Positions 15,598-23,502 of a stretch of DNA of 64,000 nucleotides are shown here, piece after piece. Numbering within the stretch: position 1 is the stretch's first letter; every line of letters begins with the position of its first letter. The notes under the pieces are model-generated. The model searched no databases. It was given only the letters and a program-made list of their open reading frames with translations, and was not told the origin of the DNA. The stretch comes from CAYNKA01 sp964397655. Lineage in GTDB: Bacteria > Spirochaetota > Spirochaetia > DTKZ01. The translations under genes were made by a program, and so were the position numbers. The stretch is taken from positions 124,001 through 188,000 of the forward strand of contig CAYNKA010000007.1 of NCBI GenBank assembly GCA_964397655.1, written 5' to 3'.

Positions 15598-17264
15598 TTG
15601 AGGTCCTCCCAAATCTCGATGCGGTATTTATACCCCTGTTCGGTGAGGAATTTCTGCCTGTTCGCTCCGAAGGTCTCCTCGGTCGTGTAGCGGGAGACGA
15701 TCGAATAGAAGAAGGAGTTGCGCTTCTTCGGCCGGAGGATGCGGCCGAGCCTCTGTGCCTCCTCCTGCCTGGATCCGAAGGTCCCGGAGACCTGGATCGC
15801 CACCGACGCGTCCGGCAGGTCGATCGCGAAGTTGGCCACCTTCGAAACCACGATGACGCGGACCCTGCCCCGCTTGAAGTCGTCGTAGATCTTCTCGCGC
15901 TCAGCGTTCGGCGTCCTGCCCGTTATGAGCGGAGCCCCGATGTCCTTCGCGATCTCCTCGAGCTGGTCCAGGTACTGGCCGATCACGAGGACGGGATCCT
16001 CCGGGTGGTTCTCGATGAGCTCCTTGGCGATCCTGATTTTATACGGGTTCTCGCTCGCGATGCGGAATTTCTGCCTCTTGTCCGCGGTGGCGTAGGGTAT
16101 CTTGAGGGCCTCGGGAAGGTTCACCCGGATCTCTATGCAGGTCGCCTCGGCGATCCAGCCCTTGGCCTCGAGCTCCTTCCACGGCACGTCGTAGCGCTTC
16201 GGCCCCACCAGGGAGAACACGTCCTCCTCCCTGCCGTCCTCGCGGACCAGGGTGGCGGTGAGGCCGAGCCTCCTCATGGACTGGATCTCGGCGGTGACGC
16301 GGAACACCGGGGCCGGGAGGAGGTGCACCTCGTCGTAGATGACGAGGCCCCATTTCCTCTCCCGGAAGAGCCGGAAGTGGGGGAACTCGGCCTCCGGGCC
16401 CGGCCTCCACACGAGGATCTGGTAGGTTCCGACGGTGACCGGCCGGATGAGCTTCGCCTCGCCCGTGTATTCCCCGATCTCCTCCTCGGTGAGCGTGGTC
16501 TTGTCCAGGAGCTCGTCGATCCATTGATGCACCGCGGCCACGTTCGTGGTGAGGATGAGGGTGCTGGTCTTGAGCCTCTCCATGACCGTCATGCCGACGA
16601 CGGTCTTGCCCGCGCCGCAGGGAAGGACGAGCGCGCCGAACCCCGTGCCGGGCTGGCCGTCGGCGAGGAAGGCTTTCGCGGCTTCACGCTGGTAGTCCCT
16701 CACCTTGAAAGGTTTCCCGGAGCCCGCGGTCTCGCGGAACGCGATTTCGATCCGCTCCCCCTCCTCGAGGGGCGCCTCGTCCTTCACCGGATATCCGATG
16801 CGGATGAGCTCCTGCTTGATCGTCCCGCGGTCCGTTAGGGAGACGAAAAAACCGTTTTCCGCGGGTGCGAGGTATTTCGCGACCCTCCTCGTGGACTCGA
16901 TCTCCGCCCGCGCCTGGGGATCGGAGACCTCGAGGGCGAGCCTGTAGGGGTCGTCCGTCGCAGTGAGGCGGAGCTTGCCGAATTTCGCGATGGTCTCGCG
17001 CACGTTCGTCACGATGTTCTCCGGCACGGGGTAGCGCGAATTGCCCGCGAGCGCAGCCTCGATGGCGGAGGCGGAAAGCCCGGCGGACGCCGCGTTCCAG
17101 AGGGAGAGGGGGCTCATCCTGTAGGTGTGGATGTGCTCCGGCGACTTCTGCAGCTCCGCGAAGGGTGCTATCGCCGAACGCGCCGCATCGAAGCCGTCCG
17201 CGTGGACGTCGAGAAGCAGGGTGCCGTCGCTCTGGACGATGAGGGCTTTCGTGAGGTCGGTCAT
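15594..17264 (-). CDS. Bacterial XPB-type superfamily 2 DNA helicase
   Basis: 556 aa. The N-terminal domain starts with LIVQSDGTLLLDV, typical of XPB. Helicase motifs: Walker A LPCGAGKTVVG (Lys220), DEVH (311-314), GLTATLVREDG (motif III with the RED element), and QRLGRILRPKKR (motif VI with Arg fingers). The order and length match bacterial XPB, which is also found in Treponema. ATG 17264 is chosen because it begins the conserved domain; the ribosome binding site is weak. The next gene is translationally coupled, so the two proteins probably act together. Confidence 0.93.
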   Translation of the reverse strand: MTDLTKALIVQSDGTLLLDVHADGFDAARSAIAPFAELQKSPEHIHTYRMSPLSLWNAASAGLSASAIEAALAGNSRYPVPENIVTNVRETIAKFGKLRLTATDDPYRLALEVSDPQARAEIESTRRVAKYLAPAENGFFVSLTDRGTIKQELIRIGYPVKDEAPLEEGERIEIAFRETAGSGKPFKVRDYQREAAKAFLADGQPGTGFGALVLPCGAGKTVVGMTVMERLKTSTLILTTNVAAVHQWIDELLDKTTLTEEEIGEYTGEAKLIRPVTVGTYQILVWRPGPEAEFPHFRLFRERKWGLVIYDEVHLLPAPVFRVTAEIQSMRRLGLTATLVREDGREEDVFSLVGPKRYDVPWKELEAKGWIAEATCIEIRVNLPEALKIPYATADKRQKFRIASENPYKIRIAKELIENHPEDPVLVIGQYLDQLEEIAKDIGAPLITGRTPNAEREKIYDDFKRGRVRVIVVSKVANFAIDLPDASVAIQVSGTFGSRQEEAQRLGRILRPKKRNSFFYSIVSRYTTEETFGANRQKFLTEQGYKYRIEIWEDLK

Positions 17265-17412
17265 ACGGGGAAGTTTATAGCACGGATGGCTGAAAAGAAA
17301 CAGCTTGACCGGTCCGCGGAAATCCGCGGCATGGTGTGGCGGCGTTCCCGTTTTCATGGTATACTGTATGGACAGACGTCATACGCCGATCTGCGGCGTG
17401 GAGGAGGACAGC

Positions 17413-18396
17413 ATGAAGCTTCTTTTCATCGGCGGCACGGGAAACATCTCGAGAGCCTGTACGGACAAGGCGATTGAGAAAGGCTGGGACGTGTTCCACC
17501 TCAACCGCGGAAACCGTCCCGAGGAGGTCAGGCCCGAAGTGACGACCTTGAGGGGAGACGTCAACGACGCGGCCTCGGTCAAGGCCCTCCTGGGTTCCCG
17601 TTCCTTCGATGCGGTGGTGGACTGGGTCGCCTACTCGGCGAAGGACGTGAGGCGGGACATCGACGTCTTTTCGGGCAGGACCGGTCAGTACGTGTTCATC
17701 AGCACGGCCTCGGCCTACCTCAAGCCCCCCCGTTCCCTCCCGGTCACGGAATCCACGCCGCTCGCGAATCCCTTCTGGCAGTATTCCAGGGACAAGATCG
17801 AGGGTGAGATCGCCCTGCGCGAGGCCGCCGACAAGTCCGGCTTTCCCTTCACGGTGGTCAGGCCGAGCCATACCTACGGCGACGGCTGGATACCGACCCC
17901 CTTCGGTTCCGCGGAGTTCACCGTCGCTCAGAGAATGCTCGACGGCAAGGAGGTCGTCGTCCCCGGCGACGGGCAGTCGATCTGGACCCTTACGCACAAC
18001 AGCGACTTCGCCAAGGGTTTCGTCGGGCTGCTCGGCAACTCCCGGGCGTTGGGCGAGGCCTTCCACATCACGAGCGACGAGCTTCAGACCTGGGACAACG
18101 TGCACCACGCCATAGCCGACGCCCTGGGAGTGAAGGCGAAGATCGTCCACATACCTTCCGATCGCATCGCGGCGAAGTACCCGGACTGGACCGGAAATCT
18201 CCTGGGCGACAAGTCGAACAGCGCGATCTTCGACAACACGAAGATCAAACGCTTCGTGCCGGACTTCGTATGCGAAACCCCCTTCGCCGTGGGAATCAGG
18301 AAGTCCGTGGCATGGCTGGAGAAACACCCCGGAAAGAAGGTGATCAACCCTACTACGAACGAGAGACTAGACGAACTCGTCAGGACTTGCCGTTGA
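17413..18396 (+). CDS. NAD(P)-dependent sugar epimerase/reductase (extended SDR)
   Basis: 327 aa. The N-terminal Rossmann motif FIGGTGNISRACTDKAI fits the GxxGxxG pattern of NAD-dependent epimerase/dehydratases. It contains a variant of the Y-x3-K catalytic motif (QYSRDKIEGEI). GAGGAGGACAGC right before ATG 17413 fixes the start; longer open frames upstream are not needed. The 3' end overlaps the convergent ackA end by 17 bases. It is probably a nucleotide-sugar or aldose reductase/epimerase; substrate unknown. A TATACT at 17360 could be its -10 element, but I see no -35. Confidence 0.8.
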   Translation: MKLLFIGGTGNISRACTDKAIEKGWDVFHLNRGNRPEEVRPEVTTLRGDVNDAASVKALLGSRSFDAVVDWVAYSAKDVRRDIDVFSGRTGQYVFISTASAYLKPPRSLPVTESTPLANPFWQYSRDKIEGEIALREAADKSGFPFTVVRPSHTYGDGWIPTPFGSAEFTVAQRMLDGKEVVVPGDGQSIWTLTHNSDFAKGFVGLLGNSRALGEAFHITSDELQTWDNVHHAIADALGVKAKIVHIPSDRIAAKYPDWTGNLLGDKSNSAIFDNTKIKRFVPDFVCETPFAVGIRKSVAWLEKHPGKKVINPTTNERLDELVRTCR

Positions 18397-19585
18397 AGGC
18401 GAGTTCGTACGTGTCGATCGCGATCTGCAGCTCCTCGTTCGTCGGGATGACCGCGATGGCCGTCGGCGAGTATTCGTGGGAAATGATCCCCATTTTCGAG
18501 CCGAGTTCCCGATTCTTCTCGTAATCCATGAAGATCCTGAGGTTCTCCAGCTTGTTGCAGATCCTCTCCCGCATCCTGACGCCGTATTGGCCCACGCCGC
18601 CTGTGAAAACGATCGCGTCCACCTTGATGATGTTGGCCGAGTAGGCGCCTATGTACTTCCTGATCCTGTAGGCGTAGACGTCCAGGGCCTCTTGGGCGTT
18701 CTTGTCCCCGTTCTCGGCGGCCTTCTCTATATCCCGGAGATCGTTGGATATGCCCGAGAGCCCGAGGAGGCCGCTCTTCTTGTTGAGGATCGTGTTGAGC
18801 TGGTCCGCCGTATAGCCCCGCTGCATGAGGTAGAGCAGCACGGCAGGATCGATGTCTCCCGACCTCGTGCCCATGAGGAGCCCTTCCAACGGGGTGAATC
18901 CCATGGAGGTGTCGATCGACTTGCCGTGATAGATCGCGGTTATCGAGGCTCCGTTGCCCAGGTGGCAGGAGATGACGTTCGTGTTGTCCGGGGACCTCTT
19001 GAGCAACTTCACGACCTCCGCCGCCACGTAGCGGTGGCTCGTGCCGTGGAATCCGTATCGCCTGATGCGGAATTTCTCGTAGAATTCCCTCGGGATGCCG
19101 TAAAGATAGGCCGAAGGCGGCAGGGTCTGGTGGAAGGCCGTGTCGAAGACCGCGACCTCGGGCTTCGCGCCGAGGAGGGCGATAGTAGCCTTGATGCCCA
19201 TGAGGTTTGCGGGATTGTGGAGGGGGGCGAGCTCCGACACCTTGTCGATGGTGTCTACGACCTTGTCGTCGATGATGACCGATTCGGCGTAGTATTCGCC
19301 TCCGTGCACGACTCGATGGCCCGCCGCCGAAATCTCGTCTATGCTCCCGATCATGCCGGTCTTGGGATCGGTGAGGGCCTTCTGGACCAGGACCATGGCG
19401 GTCTTGTGGTCGGGAATGAAGCATTCCTCCTCGAAGACGCCACGGGGTGTTTCCTGCTTTATCTTGCCGGTCTTTTCGCCGATCCGTTCGACGAGACCCT
19501 TGCCGAGGCTCTGGCGCTCGGGCATTTCGTACACTTCGTATTTCAGGGACGAACTGCCGCAGTTTATGACGAGAATCTTCCGCAT
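18380..19585 (-). CDS. ackA: Acetate kinase
   Basis: 401 aa, full length. Signatures: NCGSSSLKY at the N-terminus, GHRVVHGG, HLGNGASI and MGTRSGDIDP. It converts acetyl phosphate plus ADP to acetate plus ATP, the energy-yielding step of acetogenic fermentation. CAGGAGTGGAGAC precedes ATG 19585. No phosphotransacetylase gene is nearby. It is divergent from the PIN-PhoH gene. Confidence 0.97.
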   Translation of the reverse strand: MRKILVINCGSSSLKYEVYEMPERQSLGKGLVERIGEKTGKIKQETPRGVFEEECFIPDHKTAMVLVQKALTDPKTGMIGSIDEISAAGHRVVHGGEYYAESVIIDDKVVDTIDKVSELAPLHNPANLMGIKATIALLGAKPEVAVFDTAFHQTLPPSAYLYGIPREFYEKFRIRRYGFHGTSHRYVAAEVVKLLKRSPDNTNVISCHLGNGASITAIYHGKSIDTSMGFTPLEGLLMGTRSGDIDPAVLLYLMQRGYTADQLNTILNKKSGLLGLSGISNDLRDIEKAAENGDKNAQEALDVYAYRIRKYIGAYSANIIKVDAIVFTGGVGQYGVRMRERICNKLENLRIFMDYEKNRELGSKMGIISHEYSPTAIAVIPTNEELQIAIDTYELAFNGKS

Positions 19586-19704
19586 GTCTCCACTCCTGCT
19601 TTTCGATGGTTGCCGTTATTTTGCTCGATTGTACACCGATTTCGGCGGAAAGGGAAATTCTATCCGAGGACCCGGGCATGGGATCGTTCGCCGGATTCCC
19701 GGAT

Positions 19705-19732
19705 TTGTTTTCGGGAAAAAACCGGTTATAAT
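19705..19732 (+). promoter_or_regulatory. Probable promoter of the PIN-PhoH gene
   Basis: TTGTTT at 19705-19710, a 16-base spacer and a perfect TATAAT at 19727-19732. The predicted start is about 35 bases before the GTG start codon at 19774. Confidence 0.55.
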
Positions 19733-19773
19733 GGAGACGGCGGATCGACCGTTCGATTTCGAGGAGGGGAACC

Positions 19774-21072
19774 GTGAGCACGCCAATGAAGACCTTCGTC
19801 ATCGACACGAACGTTTTCATCCATCGACCTGACGCCATCCTGAGCTTCCGCGACAACGAGGTCGTCGTTCCGCTCTGGGTGCTCGAGGAACTCGACAACC
19901 TCAAGACCTACAGCGACGAGAAAGGCAGGAACGCGAGGCACGCGATCCGATTCCTCGACGAGGTCAGCAAGAAGGGCAAGCTCAACGAGGGAGTCAGGCT
20001 CGACAACGGCTCGATCGTCCGGGTGGAACTCAATTACTCGAAGGACGCCCCGGTGGATTTCCCGATGGACAAGGCGGACAACAAGATCATCCTGACCGCC
20101 TACGAGCTCCACAGGAAGGGGAAGACGGTGTTCTTCGTCTCGAAGGACATCAACGCGCGGGTCAAGGCTACCGCGCTCGGGCTCCGAGTCGTCGACTACG
20201 AGAAGCAGAAGGTCAACATCGACAGTCTGTACGCGGGCTACCAGGAACTCGACGGTTTCTCGGAAACCGTACGCCTTCTCAGGGAAACGGGGTCGGCCCC
20301 GTGGAACGAGGAACCGTACCCGAACCAGTTCCTGGCCTTCCGTCAGAAGGAGGAGGATCCCGTCGTCGCACGCTACTCGAGGCGGACAAGGAGCCTCAGG
20401 GCGGTGGGGCCCGATTCACCCCTGGTGTGCGGGGTCATGGCCCTCAACCTCCAGCAGAGGATGGCCTTCGAGCTTCTCCTCGACCCCGAGGTCCATCTCG
20501 TGAGCCTGGTGGGCAAGGCGGGGACCGGGAAGACCCTTCTCGCCATCGCGGCCGGTCTCATGAACACACTCGAATCCCAGCGGTACACGCGGGTCCTCGT
20601 CAGCAGGCCGGTGATCCCCCTGGGCAAGGACATCGGTTACCTTCCCGGCGGCAAGGACGAGAAGCTCTCTCATTGGATGCAGCCGCTCTTCGACAACCTG
20701 GACTACATCCTGAGCGTGTACCGCAGGCCCAACCTCAAGACCGTGGAGCAGCTCATGTCGAGCAAGCATATCGAACTCGAGGCCCTCGCTTTCATCCGCG
20801 GCCGTTCGCTTCCCGGCCAGTACATCATCATCGACGAGGCCCAGAATCTCTCGCCTCACGAGATCAAGACGATCGTGAGCCGGGCCGGACAGGGAACGAA
20901 GGTCGTGCTCACCGGCGATCCGTACCAGATCGACAGCCCCTACCTGGACGCGAACTCCAACGGACTGTCCTATCTTGTGGACGTGTTCAAGGGTCAGGAC
21001 ATCTTCGGGCACGTCACCATGCTGAAGTCGGAGCGGAGTCCTCTCGCGGAACTCGCCGCCGAGCTTCTTTGA
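19774..21072 (+). CDS. PIN domain-PhoH ATPase fusion protein
   Basis: 432 aa. Residues 6-140 form a PIN ribonuclease domain (FVIDTNVFIHRPD, then acidic residues in DFPMDKADNKIIL). Residues 200-430 are a PhoH-type ATPase with Walker A GKAGTGKTLLA, Walker B YIIIDEAQN and the sensor TGDPYQIDSPYLD. The architecture matches YlaK/PhoH2 proteins with RNA unwinding and cleavage activity. The start is GTG 19774, preceded by GAGGAGGGG; ATG 19786 is an alternative. A likely toxin-like or RNA-processing ATPase, cytoplasmic. Monocistronic by layout. Confidence 0.9.
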   Translation: MSTPMKTFVIDTNVFIHRPDAILSFRDNEVVVPLWVLEELDNLKTYSDEKGRNARHAIRFLDEVSKKGKLNEGVRLDNGSIVRVELNYSKDAPVDFPMDKADNKIILTAYELHRKGKTVFFVSKDINARVKATALGLRVVDYEKQKVNIDSLYAGYQELDGFSETVRLLRETGSAPWNEEPYPNQFLAFRQKEEDPVVARYSRRTRSLRAVGPDSPLVCGVMALNLQQRMAFELLLDPEVHLVSLVGKAGTGKTLLAIAAGLMNTLESQRYTRVLVSRPVIPLGKDIGYLPGGKDEKLSHWMQPLFDNLDYILSVYRRPNLKTVEQLMSSKHIELEALAFIRGRSLPGQYIIIDEAQNLSPHEIKTIVSRAGQGTKVVLTGDPYQIDSPYLDANSNGLSYLVDVFKGQDIFGHVTMLKSERSPLAELAAELL

Positions 21073-21167
21073 TCGGGATTTCCATCCGGATGCCGTATTC
21101 GCGGCACGATGCAGGGGAAGGCTTCGCCGCCGCACGGCCGGCGAGGCTGCGGCCGGCGCGTCGAGCT

Positions 21168-22850
21168 TCAACCGCCGTTCGCGCCTATCTCCCGGAGGAG
21201 GTCCTTCGCCCCCTCCTTGATCGATTCCGAGGCCGTGTTGAATTTGAAGCCGATGAACACGCCGAGTCCGGCATGGACTGCGTCGTGGACGAAGTTCGTG
21301 AGCAGCTTGAGATAGGCGTTCTTGTTCACCTCCCCGTTCTTCGACCTGAGCAGGAGGCCGGCGAGGCCGAAGCTCTTCACGAGCGCGGAAATCTGTCGGA
21401 GCAGCACCGGGAACAGGGCTCGGATGAGCGTGAAGTACTTCTCGTGGTATTCGTCGTCCTTCTCGACGAGGTAGTGGATCTGCTTGTTCTTGTCCCTCAC
21501 CATCGTCCCCTTCGAGTTCTTCCGCTTCGGGACGAAGGAGTAGATGAGGTTCTGGACCGTTTTCGAAGGCATGAGCTTGAAGAGGGCGAAATAGAACAGC
21601 ATGACGCCCGCGAGGTTGGCGTCGAACGAATCCAGGCCCTTTCTCCTTCTTGCGGTTTCCTCGAGGATGGCGATGATTTCTTCGTTGATCTTCTTCGTCA
21701 GGGAGGGAGACCTCGGGACCGCGAAGAGCCTGGCCGAGTCGCGGAAACCCTCGAGCGATTTTTCGATGTTGCCCATGCTCTTGAGCACCATCGTCCTGAG
21801 CCTGTGGTCCTTGACCTTCCTCACATAGGCCCTGAGGCGTTTTCCGGTCTCCTCCGAGAAGGCTCCCATCTTTTTTTTCGCGAGGAATTTGCCGATTCCC
21901 GGAGTGTTCGTCCCGCGATAGAACTCGACGTAATAGTCCTCCAGCTCCCTGGCGTAGGATTCCACGTCGGGAATGTCCCTCCGCCTCGCGATGTAATGCT
22001 TGACGAGGTTCCTGCTGTTCTCGTCGAGGTCGAGACCGTCGGGTATTTCGGAGAGGAGCTTCTTTTGAAAAACTTCGCAGGTTTCGAGCAGCTTGAGCTG
22101 GGCGCTGCCTTCCAGGGAAATGGTGCTCTGGAGGAGGTCGAGCGAGGGATCGTGCGGGATGAATGCGATGTCCTTGACCGACTTCAAGGCGTTCCTGTCT
22201 ATCCTGAGTTCCTCCGGAACGTGACGGTTGTAGTTCTCGATGACCTGGCGGGGATTGAAGCCGTTGTCCTGGATGAGGGCGTACTTGTTGTGCCAGAAGT
22301 AGACCCGGATGTCCGGCGCGGTCTCCACCGCGGCCTTGAGATACCCGCCCGCCGAGACGTGCGAGGTGGGCTCCGAGTTCGTGACGACGAGAAGGTGCTT
22401 CGCGAACGGAAGGAAGTCGAGGTTCTCCTCCCTGCCTATCCCCGCGGGGAGGTCATAGATGAGGATCCCGTACCTCGTCTGGAGCTCCTCAGCGAAGGAG
22501 GAGAAGAGCTTCGACAGCATCTTCGCGCTCTCGCCGCGTTTCAGTTTGGGCCTGGGGAAGATAAGGTCCAGGTTCGTGAAGACCGGCAGGACGTATTCGC
22601 GGAGAGGCACGGAGTCGTCTCCGATCTCGTCACGGACCTTGACGATCCTGGATTCCTCGATGTCGAGAATGGTGGCGATGTTCGAGAGCGGATCGATGTC
22701 GAACAGCCCGACCTTAATGCCCATCCTGGCGTAAAAAACCGCGAGATTGAGGGCCGTAGTCGATTTGCCGACTCCGCCCTTGCCCGAACCCACGGCGATC
22801 GATTTCTTCTGCAGGTTTTCGAGGATGTCGGGCCGGACCGTCGTACTCAT
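21168..22850 (-). CDS. MinD/ParA-like ATPase with long C-terminal extension
   Basis: 560 aa. Residues 15-260 are a MinD/Mrp-type deviant Walker ATPase: SGKGGVGKSTTALNLA with the signature Lys, LFDIDPLSNIATIL, and YDLPAGIG. Residues 270-560 are an extra helical domain (RLRAYVRKVKDHRLR and similar) with no family I recognise. No MinC, MinE or ParB is adjacent. The ATG at 22850 lies only 7 bases from a perfect TATAAT and has no ribosome binding site, so the mRNA may be leaderless. Possible roles are positioning of a cellular structure or membrane-linked switching; unknown. Confidence 0.85.
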   Translation of the reverse strand: MSTTVRPDILENLQKKSIAVGSGKGGVGKSTTALNLAVFYARMGIKVGLFDIDPLSNIATILDIEESRIVKVRDEIGDDSVPLREYVLPVFTNLDLIFPRPKLKRGESAKMLSKLFSSFAEELQTRYGILIYDLPAGIGREENLDFLPFAKHLLVVTNSEPTSHVSAGGYLKAAVETAPDIRVYFWHNKYALIQDNGFNPRQVIENYNRHVPEELRIDRNALKSVKDIAFIPHDPSLDLLQSTISLEGSAQLKLLETCEVFQKKLLSEIPDGLDLDENSRNLVKHYIARRRDIPDVESYARELEDYYVEFYRGTNTPGIGKFLAKKKMGAFSEETGKRLRAYVRKVKDHRLRTMVLKSMGNIEKSLEGFRDSARLFAVPRSPSLTKKINEEIIAILEETARRRKGLDSFDANLAGVMLFYFALFKLMPSKTVQNLIYSFVPKRKNSKGTMVRDKNKQIHYLVEKDDEYHEKYFTLIRALFPVLLRQISALVKSFGLAGLLLRSKNGEVNKNAYLKLLTNFVHDAVHAGLGVFIGFKFNTASESIKEGAKDLLREIGANGG

Positions 22851-22857
22851 TGCAGGG

Positions 22858-22886
22858 ATTATAATGGAGCCTATTTCAAAAATCAA
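22858..22886 (-). promoter_or_regulatory. Promoter for the MinD-like gene, predicted leaderless start
   Basis: On the minus strand, TTGATT (22886-22881), a 17-base spacer, then TATAAT (22863-22858). The A of the start codon is 8 bases downstream of the -10, where transcription should begin. No Shine-Dalgarno sequence fits between. Confidence 0.75.
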
Positions 22887-23023
22887 CATCAACCTCGTTT
22901 TCCGTCTTTCCGCGGCCGGTTTCCGAACGGACGTGCGAATCGCATCGGACGGAGACGGCGATTTCGGAGGGCCTCTAGCCATTTTCGCCCTTTTCGTGTA
23001 TACTTCTCGGCGGGGGATGCACC

Positions 23024-23500
23024 ATGAACGACTACACCGCGCTTCTCGCCGAGCTGGAAAACGAACTGCGGACTCTGCAGTTTTCCGAATTCTCGTCCGA
23101 AACGGCCCTTGAAATCGGCATGGGGCTCGTCGAAAGGGCGAGAAGGGAACGGAAGGTCCTCACCGTCGACATTACGAGACACGGGCACCAGCTGTTCCAT
23201 TTCGCCTGCGAAGGCACCACTCCGGACAACGACGAATGGGTCAGGCGCAAGTCCAGGACCGTCAACCGATTCAACAAGAGTTCCTACCACCTCGGCATAC
23301 TTCTCAAGCACCTCGGTCTCTCCCTCGAGGAAAAGTATTTCGTGAGCGAGAACGAGTACGCGGTCCACGGCGGATCCTTCCCCATCATCGTCCGGGGGGT
23401 CGGAGTCGTGGGGACGGTGACGGTTTCCGGCATGCCTCAGGAGGAAGACCACCGCTGGGTGGTCGAGGCGATCCGGGCCCATCTCTCCTCGAAGGGATGA
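23024..23500 (+). CDS. UPF0303 / haem-degrading-domain-like protein
   Basis: 158 aa. The C-terminal half has VHGGSFPIIVRGVGVVGTVTV followed by SGMPQEEDH, a hallmark of UPF0303/HbpS-like (haem_degrading) proteins. The N-terminal helix-rich part fits the family. The biochemical function is not settled; members bind haem or cobalamin-like ligands. GGGGGA lies before the ATG. Its stop overlaps the next reading frame, so it is probably co-transcribed with the acyl-CoA synthetase. Confidence 0.8.
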   Translation: MNDYTALLAELENELRTLQFSEFSSETALEIGMGLVERARRERKVLTVDITRHGHQLFHFACEGTTPDNDEWVRRKSRTVNRFNKSSYHLGILLKHLGLSLEEKYFVSENEYAVHGGSFPIIVRGVGVVGTVTVSGMPQEEDHRWVVEAIRAHLSSKG

Positions 23501-23502
23501 AG

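Noticed and set aside
20301..23027. 908-codon plus-strand frame running over the end of the PIN-PhoH gene and the MinD-like gene
   Set aside because: Shadow frame; both real genes have intact ATPase motifs in other frames.
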